Shown: piece after piece, positions 9,839 to 19,918 of the stretch
How positions within the stretch are numbered: position 1 is the first letter of the stretch
How the letters are laid out: each line of letters starts with the position of its first letter
DNA from: Phymatolithon calcareum
Lineage: Eukaryota; Rhodophyta; Florideophyceae; Hapalidiales
NCBI GenBank assembly: GCA_977006965.1
Contig: OZ345352.1
Span: 372,001-436,000 of the forward strand
Length of the DNA stretch: 64,000 nucleotides
Reading direction: 5' to 3'
The notes under the pieces: generated by a model
Databases searched by the model: none
Told to the model about the DNA's origin: nothing
What the model saw: the letters and a program-made list of their open reading frames with translations, nothing else
Program-made: the position numbers and the translations under genes

Positions 9839-10269
9839 CTCCCCGTCAAAAACCATTCCAAATCTATCTACAATTACCTGAACATCGGAAGGAAAACACA
9901 GCTGGAAAGGTGTTTTCTGCGCTTGACTTCCAGAGGACCATGCCCATGGATGTCGCCTGGACATTATACGTAGCCCACACGTTCGCAAGGCGATTTGAAG
10001 ACGCTCTGGTCATTTGCAGGTACATCGCGGATTTGCTACTGGGGAAATGCGTTACCTTCTCGGACTCCCCCGGGGAAATGGATTGCAAAGACAGTGATAT
10101 TCTAAATTTTCACATGATTGATCAATTTACAAGCTGTGAACTTACACCTTTATCACCCACTCTGCTCGTATTGAAGGGGCTCTACACGATTTCTACCGTG
10201 GAGTTCCTGCCGACACTCTGGCACAATTGGTCGATGGAAATCTCTATCTTCGCTCCGTCATTACAGTAG
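9541..10269 (+). pseudogene. Unknown protein, second frame of the pair
   Basis: A 242-codon frame starting at ATG 9541. Its first 100 codons are rich in Ser, Arg and Pro and look like out-of-frame sequence. From about codon 100 onward it has normal composition, with a segment of aliphatic and aromatic residues around 9940-10060. I read it as the C-terminal half of the gene that begins at 9500. It ends just before the hairpin at 10277. Confidence 0.35.
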
Positions 10270-10276
10270 ATTACTC

Positions 10277-10322
10277 TAATTAGTGCCACCCTGTGCCACA
10301 CAAAAAAAGGTGGCACTAATTA
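10277..10322. repeat. 14-bp perfect hairpin with GTGGCACTAAT motif
   Basis: TAATTAGTGCCACC and its exact reverse complement are separated by 18 bases ending in an A-tract. The motif GGTGGCACTAAT recurs at 10655-10666 and GTGGCACTA at 10689-10697. The stretch 10277-10697 may therefore be a small foldback element with repeated ends. Confidence 0.55.
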
Positions 10323-10833
10323 TAGTCGCGCACAAAACGAAATTGCGGAACTTTATGACACTCCGTGCCTGAGCCACGAGCGGCAATGCCATCCTGGCGC
10401 CTCCGATCAGGACGTAGCCAAACTCCCCAGCCCCCTACTGCATGCCGCGTTGCAAAGAGCCGCCCTGACGGTCCCCCGCGATCGAGCCCGCCAATGATGG
10501 CCCTCTCAGCCTATAAATCCCTGGCCCGTTTGAGCCATGGAACTCTCATGCGCGCCCCGGGTTTCCTCGTGGATGACGAAGTGATCCTGACCGCTCGATA
10601 CTGTAAATACATTACAGCATGGAAAAAGGTATGATACTCGTGCCATCGCCGGTGAGGTGGCACTAATCACCGTGGAGCACTATCAAATGTGGCACTATAT
10701 AACGACCCCCCTGTACCTCACTAACGGGCGGGTATGGGTTCTCAACCTCTACATATCGAAAAACGCAAAAGTGGCCATTGCAACCTCAGCAAAGTGGGTC
10801 TATAGCCTACTTAACGGCAACTGACTGAATAGT

Positions 10834-11108
10834 CTCCACTCGAGACTTAATACGATCCTCAAAACTGCACACTTTTTCTGTATAGGTTTTAGGACCTGTA
10901 GTGTCGCGCGAACGCGTCACGGCTGAACCTAAGAGCGGGAAAACGATTCCCAATCTAGAAATGGTGTCTCCACCAGGGGTTCAGCCTACAGGGAGTATGA
11001 AAGCCAGAACACCTCGCTCTTTTCAAATCTAACTTTTCTCCTCTCGAGACAAACACGATCCTCAGAACTGCACACATGTGCTGTGTAGGGCTGGGACCTG
11101 AAGTGTCG
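10834..11108 (+). repeat. Direct repeat pair of about 72 bp, with inverted repeat between
   Basis: 10834-10905 and about 11038-11108 share CTCGAGAC, GATCCTCA, AACTGCACAC, GGACCTG and AGTGTCG in the same order and spacing. Between them, GGCTGAACC (10921-10929) and its reverse complement (10978-10986) could pair. This could be remnant LTR sequence of the gypsy element to the right. Confidence 0.5.
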
Positions 11109-11626
11109 AATGTTGCGTTGGTGGTGTGAGTCAGCTCCAGAAATCGTGTTGGAAACAAACGGAAGCTTAATAGCGCCCAGAAGAAGCGTTAGTAGAAGCA
11201 CAAGGTGGATAGCAAGTAAGATTTCTCCGTGTGTGTGTTAGCCCTTGATATGTTGTTGAAATGTTGTAGACTTCCTTGAAATGTGTGTTCTTGAATTTTT
11301 TGGGAATAAAGCAGCCTTATGCTGTCAGTAGTGTTGTCTCTGAGGCAGTTGCAGTGAAGTCCATGTCGAAGACTAGGTCGATAGCGGCAAGTCCGAATTC
11401 TGTCGAAACCAAAGACGACAGCGGCATTCGGTGGCCATCATACAACGCGCGGTCATATCGAAGACTAGACCGACAGCGGAAAGTCCAAATCCTGTCGAAG
11501 GCAAAGTTGACAGTGGCATGCGGTAACAGGCTGTGATGCGTGTGCATGTAAGAGAATGAGAACAGAGACCTTCAAAGTATGCGAGTGTTTTATATCAAGG
11601 ATTACGGTCGGAACTTAACAGGGATG

Positions 11627-12520
11627 TTACGAGAGCGTCCACTTTGTCGAGACACTGAGGCTGGAGCAGTGCGTGCCTTCGTAACGCTTCGAGTAGTACC
11701 AGTTTTGGTGTGCCCTCGTGGTCTCCCAATATTCTTGGAAATCGGGTTTCCATGCCGAGTAATGGAGATATCTAGCTGTACGGCTCGTTTCCGAGGGCGA
11801 CCACGTCGGCGGGGACTCCTTTGATGAGGGTAAGGAGCCAGTACAGGAGAGGAAGCAAGAGGGGAGAAGGACTCCGATGGGAACATTGAAGGGTTGGCGG
11901 AATTGGTTCAGTCGAGTCGCAGAAGTTGCATGGTATTGGGATAAGTTTGAAGCTGCTTTTGCCCAAGCGGCGGAGATGTTCTGCTTGAGTGTGGAAACAT
12001 ATTCAGAAATAGACGGTTCCTCAGGGCTGGAGGAGATTAGAGTATCAAGTAGAGGCGGCGAAGGCTCCCATCCATGCATCATGAAGAACGGCGTATCGCC
12101 GGTAGCCGTGTGGACGGTGTGAAGATAGGCTTGGACAACAGGATTCAGATACGTAGACCACAAATTCTCGCTGCCTTTCAAATTCTTGGCAATTGAATCC
12201 TGTATTGTTCTTTTCGCGCGATCGAAAAATCCCCGCGATTTAGAGTGATGTGTAGGGTCAGGTATGAAGGTAGAGTCATATTCGGACATAAGATGACGGA
12301 ATTCAGTAGTACACAGTTCGTGAGCTCGGTCTGCGAACACTTGTTTGCAGGCCAAGCTTTCCGAAAGCCGATGATCTTTAAAGGCATTGATAATGGTGCC
12401 ACTTGTGCGATCACAGAGAGGCACCGCAACAATCCATTTGCTGAAATGATTAACCATCGTAAGAATCCAACGAAAACCTTCAGGTGTTGTCGTTCTTGAA
12501 CCAATTATGTCTAAAGACAT
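11627..12520 (-). pseudogene. gypsy integrase catalytic core
   Basis: 297 codons. The first Asp lies in MSLDIIGS and the second in FADRAHEL. The third acidic position, normally Glu in an NG--ER motif, reads GFFDRA, so D,D,E has become D,D,D. The downstream region keeps typical integrase features (YHA-S-TRLN). The last 70 codons look out of frame. Probably inactive. Confidence 0.8.
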
Positions 12521-12828
12521 TCGATGGGTCGGAGATGTCGCAGGTGTAGGACGGAAGAAGCTTGAAGGTAGTACTTAGAGTTGCGACTATTGCACGGATG
12601 GCAGAAGGCGACAAAAAGAGTCACGTCTTTGAATATTTGCGGCCAGTAGAAATGCTTCGCGATTTCTCGGATCATGTGACGAGCGCCATGATGGGCGAGA
12701 TGATGGAATCTTTTCAATACTTGAGTGCGAAGAAGGTGAGGAACGACCGGTCGCAGAAAAGAGCGATGAGAAGGGTCATTCCGAGAAAGGCGCGCCATTT
12801 TGTAGGAACGGTGGTCGATAATTCGCAT
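12511..12828 (-). pseudogene. gypsy integrase zinc-binding (HHCC) domain
   Basis: 105 codons. HHLAHHGA, HFYWP and CHPCN correspond to the H-H-C-C integrase N-terminal domain, which stabilises integrase multimers on the element DNA ends. It joins the core frame after about 10 codons of overlap. Confidence 0.8.
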
Positions 12829-12839
12829 GAGTATTCCTT

Positions 12840-13592
12840 CTAAGATGATGAAGTGGTCCGATGAATATTTGAGAGTATGCTCATGTTTCTTTCAACAAGA
12901 GCGCAACTTTCGTTTCTCATGATCGGAGGGAGTGGGAAAAGTGATATTCTTGCCCAAATACGCGAACCACTTGCGACAGAAAGGGTCACGATGTTAAGAT
13001 GCGATGAATGACGAGGCAGCCAAAGGGAGTCAGCAGAAGATGAAAGCGCACGGGCTATAGTGCAGACAGTAGAATGAAACAATGATTGTGTCAGGCGGTC
13101 ATCTGTTCGGAGAAACACAGAGCTAGAACGAAAGGAGACCGGATTGCGTGATAGAGAGTCAGCAACCTGGTTCTGTTGTCCGGGAACGGGCTCCACGGTA
13201 AATCGATAGTTGGAAACTAACAAGGACCAGCGCAGGAGTTTTGGCGCAAGCGTTTTTGCTGTGGACAGCGATTGAAATGAGGAACCATCAGTGCGCCAAA
13301 CGAATGGGCGGTCATACAAATATACGCGGAACATCTTCAGAGCATAAACAAAGGAATAAAGTTCCTTCTCTGTTGTGCTCCATGTAAATTCGCGGTCAAT
13401 GAACGCGTGACTGAGAAATTGAACAAGCTTGAGCTGCCCAGAAGCGTTTTCTTGTTGCAGGACTGCGCCGACTCCGATGTCACTTGCACCGGTGGAAAGA
13501 ATGAAAGTGAGCTCCCATTGCAGAAATTCGAGGACAGGTCTGCTCGAAACTTTGTTCTTCAATGCAGAGAACGCTGCTTCTCGTTGATCCAT
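12840..13592 (-). pseudogene. gypsy RNase H domain
   Basis: The AF-ALK start, STGASDIGVGAVLQQ, LSHAF, TEKELYSFVYALK and the VADSLSR end are all recognisable Ty3/gypsy RNase H motifs. The first catalytic Asp region reads LSTGASD, where STDAS is usual, so the active site is probably damaged. The last 90 codons have no clear domain. Confidence 0.8.
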
Positions 13593-14045
13593 GAGAATTT
13601 CGCGTCTTTTTTGCTCAAAGCAATCAAGGGTGCAGCAATGTGTGCGAATCGAGGTACGAAACGGCGATAGAAGTTGGCGAGTGCGACGAAACTCGTAACG
13701 GATTTCTTTGCGGCGACGGGAGAAAGGGCATCACGCGGAGATAGAAAGTTTCGGACCGCCTCAACAAGTGCGGGTTTTGGCAGAATTCCTTCGTAAGTGG
13801 CGATGTGTCCCATGTATTCGAGCTTTCGTGAGACATTTGCGGAGATTGAGTTGGCAATTGAAGTGGCGCAATCTGGCGAAGATAACTGACAAATTGAGAA
13901 GATGGTTGTCAAAAGATGAAGAGAAAACAATTACGTCGTCCAAATAGATCAAAGCGCATTGATAGCTGTGTCCGCGAAGGATATAATCATAGTTTTCTGG
14001 AAAGCAGTCGGTGCGTTTATCCAACCGCCAGGAAGTCTGCGCCAC
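13559..14045 (-). pseudogene. gypsy reverse transcriptase, palm/thumb part
   Basis: Two overlapping frames (14045-13761 and 13930-13559). The first carries the catalytic YLDD box in LIYLDDVIVFS and the helix after it. The second carries the thumb and connection: YMGH-like, then FLGLANFYRRF-like as FVALANFYRRFVP. The frame change near 13850 shows an indel. Confidence 0.85.
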
Positions 14046-14083
14046 TGATAGAGACTGAAGCGGGTTGAAAATGCAGTTTTCGG

Positions 14084-14557
14084 TCAGGATTCACGGTCCA
14101 AAGGAAGTTGATGGAAACCGGAAGCGGCATTAAGTGATGAAAAGTACTTCATACCGTGGAGAGAGTCGAGAATATCGTCCAAGAGAGGAAGAAAGTATGC
14201 GTCCTGAAGTGTAGCAGCGTTAAGGCGACGATAATCGATGCAAAACTGAATTTTACCATTCAGCTTGGAAGCAAGGACAACTGGGAAAGACCAATTAGAG
14301 CGGCTTTCCTCGATGAGCTCGTTATCCAGCACGCGGTGCACTTGTTCCTCAATGTGCCGGTGCGCAAGAGGGTGGCGACGGAAAGGATGACACCGTATTG
14401 GCGGAGATGATCCGGTATCGATATGAAATGGGGGAACATGACGCATCGGTAGAGGAGCTGACGGATCTGAGGCGAAGATATCGGCCTCTGATCGAAGCAA
14501 CTTCTGCAGTTTTTCTCGTTGATCAGGGTATAGGGCAAGATCTAAAGCCGCATCCAA
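14084..14557 (-). pseudogene. gypsy reverse transcriptase, N-terminal part
   Basis: A 157-codon fragment holding the fingers and first palm motifs: a HIDTG segment, an Arg/His-rich stretch, PVVLASK, FCIDYRRLNA and a motif equivalent to FS-LD-GFHQ (here FSSLNAASGFHQ, with Asn where the first catalytic Asp is usual). Reverse transcription of the element RNA was the ancestral role. The substitution of that Asp would by itself be expected to abolish catalysis. Confidence 0.85.
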
Positions 14558-14582
14558 GTCGGAATCGGAGGAGAGGGTCGCA

Positions 14583-14693
14583 CAAACACGACAAAAATTT
14601 TAACTTCTTTTCCGCGGTCAAGAAGTTAACATCATTATCGTGTCCGCATTTGGCGCGAATTTGTATTTTGGCGCGCGCTACAGTACATAAGTC
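14583..14693 (+). repeat. Copy of the TTAACTTCTTTTCC hairpin repeat
   Basis: Nearly identical to 3430-3536 in the loop of the giant palindrome: the same hairpin core (TTAACTTCTTTTCCGCGG), the same CGTGTCCGCATTTGGCGCG and the same end at GCGCGCTACAGTAC. It lies 24 bp upstream of the membrane-protein ORF at 14717, matching the loop, where the same two components occur together. Confidence 0.85.
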
Positions 14694-14716
14694 CCTTTCA
14701 ACTCCCTTCTCGATGC

Positions 14717-14977
14717 ATGTTCCGAGCCAACACGATGGACAGCACCAACCCAGCGATCGTCACCACCAGTGTACTCACAGTACTTTTGACTCTAGTAGAC
14801 TCATTGGTGGACAATGGACTGAGCGCTCGATATCGATCCCCATCCAAGAGTCGTGACCGGATGTTGTTCCAGCACATTACTCAGTATAAAATTAATAGGA
14901 GAGGTGAGAACAAGTACAGAACAATGTCCTTGAGAAGGGGCTCCAAAAATTACGGAATTGCTTCAACGCAAGCGTAC
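14717..14977 (+). pseudogene. Short putative membrane protein, interrupted by an LTR element
   Basis: Starts at ATG 14717 (another ATG, in a different frame, at 14713). Residues about 12-33 form a hydrophobic segment (IVTTSVLTVLLTLVD), followed by RYRSPSKSRDR and FQHIT. This parallels the protein at 4359-4042. The frame runs 87 codons to the LTR boundary at 14978. The coding sequence resumes after the retrotransposon at 20172 and would stop within about four codons, so the element hit the extreme C-terminus. The protein might still be made with an altered tail. Confidence 0.55.
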
Positions 14978-15226
14978 TGTAATCACTGGTGGTGAAAAGA
15001 TGAAGGATGATTTATCTTGAAAAGGGGTGATCTCTCTCAAATAAGATGGTGAGATGGTCTCTACTAAAACTACGAAGGGGGAACTGCTTAAATAGGCATC
15101 CCATTGCCTTCCGGCCATGGGATTTTCTGGAAGCCTATTGCGTGGTTCCTGCTCGCAGAACTAAGTCGGAATTTAGGTCGCCTATTCCTGCAGCTTCTGG
15201 CGCCACTGCATTATTGCGTGTCTACA
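14978..15226 (-). repeat. 3' LTR of the gypsy element
   Basis: Same 249-bp sequence as the 5' LTR with a few substitutions. A short G-run (ATGGGGCAC) just inside it is a weak polypurine-tract candidate. Confidence 0.9.
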
Positions 15227-15251
15227 GTGCCCCATACACTCGAAGAGTGTA

Positions 15252-15722
15252 TTAATCATTGATTCGCAATGCTTGCTTGGCCTTCTTTGCCAGCTTTTTC
15301 TTGCGTGTGTTGGACAAAAATACTGCAAGTTCTTCAGGTTCATCTTCATGAAGTTCTTCAATCTTCTGCCACGTCCAATCGCTTTTGTCCGGCAAACCTG
15401 ACCACTTAACTTGAACGAAGATTCCATCCGTTGCTTCTCCTATATCCACGAGTTTTTCAATCATCTCGTACTTAGTCTCAGGGTGTTCTGCTTGTTTCGT
15501 CAGCTCATTGCTTGCCTTTTTTCCGTCAACGTTAGCACGGTACAATTGCATTCTGCTCGCATGGACTCGATCCGTTTTCCCGTCCACTATGCTTGTCACA
15601 TCGTAGACGAATTCGCTGACAATTGTAGTCACTTGCTTAGGACCGATCCATTTGAACTGCAATTTGTGCTTCTTCTTCTTGCCGTCCGGAACACGTACAA
15701 CCACAAAATCACCTAATTGGAA
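15252..15722 (-). CDS. Integrase C-terminal region with chromodomain-like module
   Basis: The same frame again after the TAA. The N-terminal 60 codons fit the integrase C-terminal barrel (GDFVVVRV, KWIGP, HASRM). The last 60 contain VQVKWSGLPDKSDWTW and an acidic ELHED stretch, which fits a chromodomain that tethers integrase to chromatin, as in chromoviruses. A basic tail follows. Confidence 0.75.
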   Translation of the reverse strand, partial: FQLGDFVVVRVPDGKKKKHKLQFKWIGPKQVTTIVSEFVYDVTSIVDGKTDRVHASRMQLYRANVDGKKASNELTKQAEHPETKYEMIEKLVDIGEATDGIFVQVKWSGLPDKSDWTWQKIEELHEDEPEELAVFLSNTRKKKLAKKAKQALRIND

Positions 15723-16265
15723 TTAGTGACTCGCGATATTCGTGTTTTTGTTGTGTTGCTTGATTTGCTTCAACCGATTCTTGCTAACTTTTTCCGCGAC
15801 ATCTTTGTGCATGTTCTCAATTGCGGACTGAAGTGTGTTAATCTCCAGTAATTGTATAGCCCTTGCCTTTTCCATGCTTCTCATCTTCCCATTATGTGTC
15901 TCGCAGTCAATAACTAATTGCGTGCGCGTTGGCTTGATACCAGTCATGACTTGAAGCGGACTTCTGTATGTTCCATCAGTGTTGGAGCCCAGCCTCTTGA
16001 GGGGACATTCGTTGATAATAGTCATCAACATGCCTGCCACCGCAGTCCAATCCTGGGGCGCGAGTTTCAATTCGGACAAAAGAGCGTTGCAAGCAGCAAG
16101 AACAGTTCGCATTACTCTTTCCACGGTTCCGTTCACCCACGGGGAGTATGCTACCGTGAATGAGTGTCTGATTTTGTGGACATCGGCGAGATTTTCCATC
16201 AAAACGTTTTTGAAATGAGATCCTTGGTCGGATACCCAGTTGTTCATAACAGTGAATGTCCGCAT
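15723..16265 (-). CDS. Integrase core, second part, after in-frame TAG
   Basis: Directly continues the pol frame after the TAG. It contains the second catalytic Asp (VSDQGSHF) and the Glu (NGTVERVMR), completing the D,D,E triad, with a Lys/Gln-rich C-terminal stretch. It ends at an in-frame TAA (15723-15725). Without readthrough this part would not be made as part of Pol. Confidence 0.85.
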   Translation of the reverse strand: MRTFTVMNNWVSDQGSHFKNVLMENLADVHKIRHSFTVAYSPWVNGTVERVMRTVLAACNALLSELKLAPQDWTAVAGMLMTIINECPLKRLGSNTDGTYRSPLQVMTGIKPTRTQLVIDCETHNGKMRSMEKARAIQLLEINTLQSAIENMHKDVAEKVSKNRLKQIKQHNKNTNIASH

Positions 16266-19200
16266 CTACCTTGCCAGTTCTTCAGCTGTTGTGTCCGCAT
16301 TTGCAGCGACGGATGGACAGAGCCACACATAGGATGACAAATCGTCCTTGATAACGAAAATGTATTTGTGCCCGGTAGTACTTGAACCCATATACAAAAA
16401 ATCGAAATGTATAACTTCGTTGGGCTTATTTCCGTGTAATACCGATGAAAGTGGCCGTGGAATCTTGGTACCGCTTTTCGATATGATGCAGTGAATGCAC
16501 TTCTTCACGAACTCCTTGCAATCATTGACAATTGACTCCCACCAAAACTTCTCTTTCAGAGCGCTGCTTGTTGAGTCGAATCCTTTGTGTCCACCAGCAC
16601 CGCAATGTGCTACTGTCAGAAGTTTAAGCTGGAGTTCGACTGATTCATCTGGGATCCATACTTGTTTGCTTAGATAGTACAGATCCCCTTCTTTCTTAGC
16701 CGCTTTTGCCGGCCTTGATTTTTCATGTTTGTTCTGTTCCGTGATGATCATTTGTGATGTTGGCCACACAAAATCTTCGCTGAACGGTGATTTCACGATG
16801 TCGTTTTCCATCGATGTATCAGAAACCCTGCGACTCATGACTTTCTTGCCTCTGTACCCGGACAGCCAACGTGACATAATATCAGGCATAACGTTTCGCT
16901 CGCCTTCCACATGATCAATTGTGTACGAGAACGCCGAAAAGTAAACGGCCCATCTTTGAACTTTGCTGATCACATGACTGCCAATCGTCGGTACCATTGC
17001 CATCGGATGAAATGCAAATAGCAGGTTTCTATGATCAGTGTATAGTTGGATGTTTCCTTCCCCTGCGAGCATGTAGTCGAGCTTCCGGAAACACTTCACA
17101 ATGGCGTAGGCTTCCTTCTCAAATGTACTCCACTGTTCTTGTGCTCTCTTGAAAGATGAACTAAGAAATGCCAACGGCTCATGCTTTTGTTCCATTATGT
17201 CCTTGGTCAGTTCACTCTCATCACATTGCGTGACCACGGCAGCCCAATGCGCATCCCAGGCATCCGTAAATATACAGATAGCTTTTTCATAATCTCGGTG
17301 TGATAGCTTTACCGCATTTCGGAGAGTTTCTTGCAACGACTTGAATGAATGTTCATGCTCTGATCCCCATCCGAGGCTGTCTAACGAAAATTTTTGAATC
17401 GCTTTCTTCTTTCGTGACCCCGCTTTGTCGTAAGCAATTTCCAGAATGCTTCGTAGCGCTTCACTTCGATGTGCAAAATCAGGTATGCTTGTAGCCATCC
17501 ACTGGACACAGTGTAAGTATTGGCATAGCTCTGCTGCATTTTCGGGCATATGCAGCTCCTTGAGACCACTGAGTCTCCGGGGATCACATTGTATGCCATA
17601 TTCATCAATCAGTCGGCCACACCAACGCACTTGTTTGGTGAATAGAACAGACTTCCTCGCGCTAATTTTGAGTTTTCTTTGCTCACAGATCTTGAGACAT
17701 TCTTTCAATGCATTTAAAAGGCTTGCTTCTGTTTTTGCGTGAAAAAGAAAATCGTCAAGCCAAGCCTTCAAAAATTCTCGCAGGCTCACAAAGCACGGTT
17801 TGACCGCACCTTGTAATGTCCGTAATGGCTTGAATATCCCGGATGGCGTGTGGAAACTGTGCGCATTCTGACCTTCTTCGTCCAGGGGTAGTTGCCAGTA
17901 CCCGCTGCAAAAGTCCATCGTAGCAAAGAACTTGCTCCCAGCGATATCTATGAGTTCTGCATCAATATTCGGCATTGGCCATGATACAGGTACAGTCCTT
18001 GCATTCGCCGGGGTTAAATCGAACGTCATTCGATAATTTGCTGGTGGTGCTTTGGGTACCAACAGTGGTGCTTCGGCCCACGTGGCGTTTGAGTTAGGCG
18101 CAATAAACCCATACTCCTCTAGCTTGGACACATACTTGGACATGAAATCGCGTTGATCAGCTGTGAATCGCCTCTGCTTGCAAATCACTGGTGTGGTGCC
18201 GGGCTTCAATACGACTTTCATCGGCTCGACGTTCGCAGGCGGATCATTTCCAAGGCGTAATCTGAAAACATCTCGATACGTTTCCAGCATCTCGCTTAAC
18301 GTCTCCTGTCCCGATTTTGACAGCCCTTCTTCCGCTGCTTTAGTCAACATTTTTGCCATAGCTTCGTTCATCTCCTCCTTGGTATCGGTACCTAAGTCCA
18401 ACCAATCTTCATCACTGTCAGATCCCTCATCGTAATCATACGCGGCCTTGTCGGAATGATATACTCCATCGGACATGATTCTCGCAATAGATCCTTCACG
18501 ATACTGTTTTTCATGGATGAGATCATCAGCTTGAACAACACCTTCATATCGATCACATGCTGCTTCCAGGACGGCTTTTGTTTCCAGTCCAAGTGCTTCG
18601 AGTATTTGTCGTCCAAGTAGAGGCGCGTTAACCTCTTGATTTGCAACCTGCCACACCAATTCTCGTATTGTGAGCGTTTTTGCATGTCGGATGAAGAGTT
18701 CTGTAGTAACCTTCACTTCCTTATTACAGGAGATATAAATAGGTTCGTTCTCTGAATTGGTTGCTGCTGCCAATGCATATTTGCGCTCATTTATGAACGC
18801 CTTTGTTTCAATTTGGGCCCCGGTTTCCATTAACGTTGCATAAAGGTCCGGAGGCATCAGATTGATATCTGAGCCCGCATCCGCGCATATCGTTCTTGAA
18901 TCCACTCCCCCAAATCTTGCCTTGATGAGTGTGGTATTTGTTGGATATGCGGCGCTGTTTCGGCTCGACACTTTCTTCGCGCCTTTCTTGTTGTTTTTCT
19001 TCTTCTTGTGTTCCTCTATTAGCCGTTTCTTCTCATCTTCCTCGAAATCTTCGCAGTCGCTCATGTAGTGCCTTTTTCCTTTGGTATTACATGGAGGATT
19101 AAGACATAGTGGAATTTTTTTCTTTGGTTTCGTGTCCACTTTAGATTCAGATGGTTGTGTTTTCTTCGGTGTTGAGGTTGTGCCCTTATGGTTCATACAT

Positions 19201-19520
19201 TCTGCCCGTTGGGATATTACAGCTTCCTTGGATAACAAATTGATATAGGCTCTGAGGTCCTCCTTCAATCCTTGCTGATATTCGAGGTGCCTTTCCATTA
19301 CCTTCTTCAAAATTGTTGGGAAAACCTTATCCTGCATGAGGGCTATAGTTTTCTTCGGATTTTTTGCTTGAAGTTCGGGTACCCAGCTTCTTCCAATCTT
19401 GAGAAGAAATTTGTAGCAAATTCCAGAATCCTTGCCTCCGCTTGCACGACGTGCATTGGCATTCGAAGGTTCTTTAACGCCTTCTCTATGATTTCCGGGT
19501 GTACCTGTTCGAACTTTCAA
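16266..19520 (-). CDS. pol: Gag C-terminus-protease-RT-RNase H-integrase polyprotein
   Basis: 1,084 codons; the first codon shown is TTG, so it is a continuation frame rather than a true start. In order: a CX4C...H...C knuckle-like motif (around residues 138-155); an aspartic protease motif written CADAGSD rather than DTGA/DSGA; RT with MTFDLTPAN, FATMDFCSGYWQLPL and the catalytic box as WLDDFLFHA; RNase H with IFTDAWDAHWAA and FEKEAYAI; integrase zinc finger (HCGAGGHKG...CIHC) and the first integrase Asp in HFDFLYMG. The WLDD box and the DAGSD protease place it among divergent gypsy elements. It ends at an in-frame TAG (16266-16268). Confidence 0.9.
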   Translation of the reverse strand: MKVRTGTPGNHREGVKEPSNANARRASGGKDSGICYKFLLKIGRSWVPELQAKNPKKTIALMQDKVFPTILKKVMERHLEYQQGLKEDLRAYINLLSKEAVISQRAECMNHKGTTSTPKKTQPSESKVDTKPKKKIPLCLNPPCNTKGKRHYMSDCEDFEEDEKKRLIEEHKKKKNNKKGAKKVSSRNSAAYPTNTTLIKARFGGVDSRTICADAGSDINLMPPDLYATLMETGAQIETKAFINERKYALAAATNSENEPIYISCNKEVKVTTELFIRHAKTLTIRELVWQVANQEVNAPLLGRQILEALGLETKAVLEAACDRYEGVVQADDLIHEKQYREGSIARIMSDGVYHSDKAAYDYDEGSDSDEDWLDLGTDTKEEMNEAMAKMLTKAAEEGLSKSGQETLSEMLETYRDVFRLRLGNDPPANVEPMKVVLKPGTTPVICKQRRFTADQRDFMSKYVSKLEEYGFIAPNSNATWAEAPLLVPKAPPANYRMTFDLTPANARTVPVSWPMPNIDAELIDIAGSKFFATMDFCSGYWQLPLDEEGQNAHSFHTPSGIFKPLRTLQGAVKPCFVSLREFLKAWLDDFLFHAKTEASLLNALKECLKICEQRKLKISARKSVLFTKQVRWCGRLIDEYGIQCDPRRLSGLKELHMPENAAELCQYLHCVQWMATSIPDFAHRSEALRSILEIAYDKAGSRKKKAIQKFSLDSLGWGSEHEHSFKSLQETLRNAVKLSHRDYEKAICIFTDAWDAHWAAVVTQCDESELTKDIMEQKHEPLAFLSSSFKRAQEQWSTFEKEAYAIVKCFRKLDYMLAGEGNIQLYTDHRNLLFAFHPMAMVPTIGSHVISKVQRWAVYFSAFSYTIDHVEGERNVMPDIMSRWLSGYRGKKVMSRRVSDTSMENDIVKSPFSEDFVWPTSQMIITEQNKHEKSRPAKAAKKEGDLYYLSKQVWIPDESVELQLKLLTVAHCGAGGHKGFDSTSSALKEKFWWESIVNDCKEFVKKCIHCIISKSGTKIPRPLSSVLHGNKPNEVIHFDFLYMGSSTTGHKYIFVIKDDLSSYVWLCPSVAANADTTAEELAR

Positions 19521-19857
19521 TACATTTTTGAATATCGTTCGATGTCAGAGCTCCAGCTGTTTTTGCTCTTGATATGTCATTGAACTTCCCTAGGAAGAAC
19601 ATTGACTCGAGGATGCTCCTATCGATTGACACCTTGTAAGATGCCGCCGTCATCGATGGGACTTCCTTCTTCTTCTCGTTGACTTCATCTTCGTACCGTT
19701 TCCTCTCCTTCAAAAACCCTGTCACAACTCTTGGGTCGAGACTACGTAAAATCGGATGGCTCACGGGTTGGAATAGTGCGGCGGTTGGTTGCCGATCGGT
19801 AGGTTGCGCCGATGATTGACTACCACTTTCCATGGTTCGATGGTCGTCCATTTCCAA
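19486..19857 (-). CDS. gag: Gag N-terminal region of the gypsy element
   Basis: 123 codons from ATG at 19857. Polar, with a Lys/Glu-rich stretch around residues 49-66; no zinc knuckle in this part. It overlaps the pol frame by 35 bp in a +1 relationship. The remainder of Gag, including the CCHC-like knuckle, sits at the start of the long pol frame. The two are therefore joined by either a programmed +1 frameshift or a one-base indel. Confidence 0.7.
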   Translation of the reverse strand: MEMDDHRTMESGSQSSAQPTDRQPTAALFQPVSHPILRSLDPRVVTGFLKERKRYEDEVNEKKKEVPSMTAASYKVSIDRSILESMFFLGKFNDISRAKTAGALTSNDIQKCIESSNRYTRKS

Positions 19858-19918
19858 ATCAAAACTTGAACGATCTTCCTCTTATCACTCAGACATGCTC
19901 CTGCAGGAAAGAAATTTC

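Larger units (their letters stand above)
11600..14577 (-). mobile_element. Decayed Ty3/gypsy retrotransposon, pol region
   Basis: Minus-strand pol read in the order RT, RNase H, integrase zinc finger, integrase core, which is the Ty3/gypsy order. It is spread over at least five frames and is therefore inactive. No Gag, protease or flanking LTR pair was found. Its 5' end stops abruptly at about 14577 where the TTAACTTCTTTTCC hairpin repeat begins, suggesting truncation by insertion or recombination. Confidence 0.85.
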
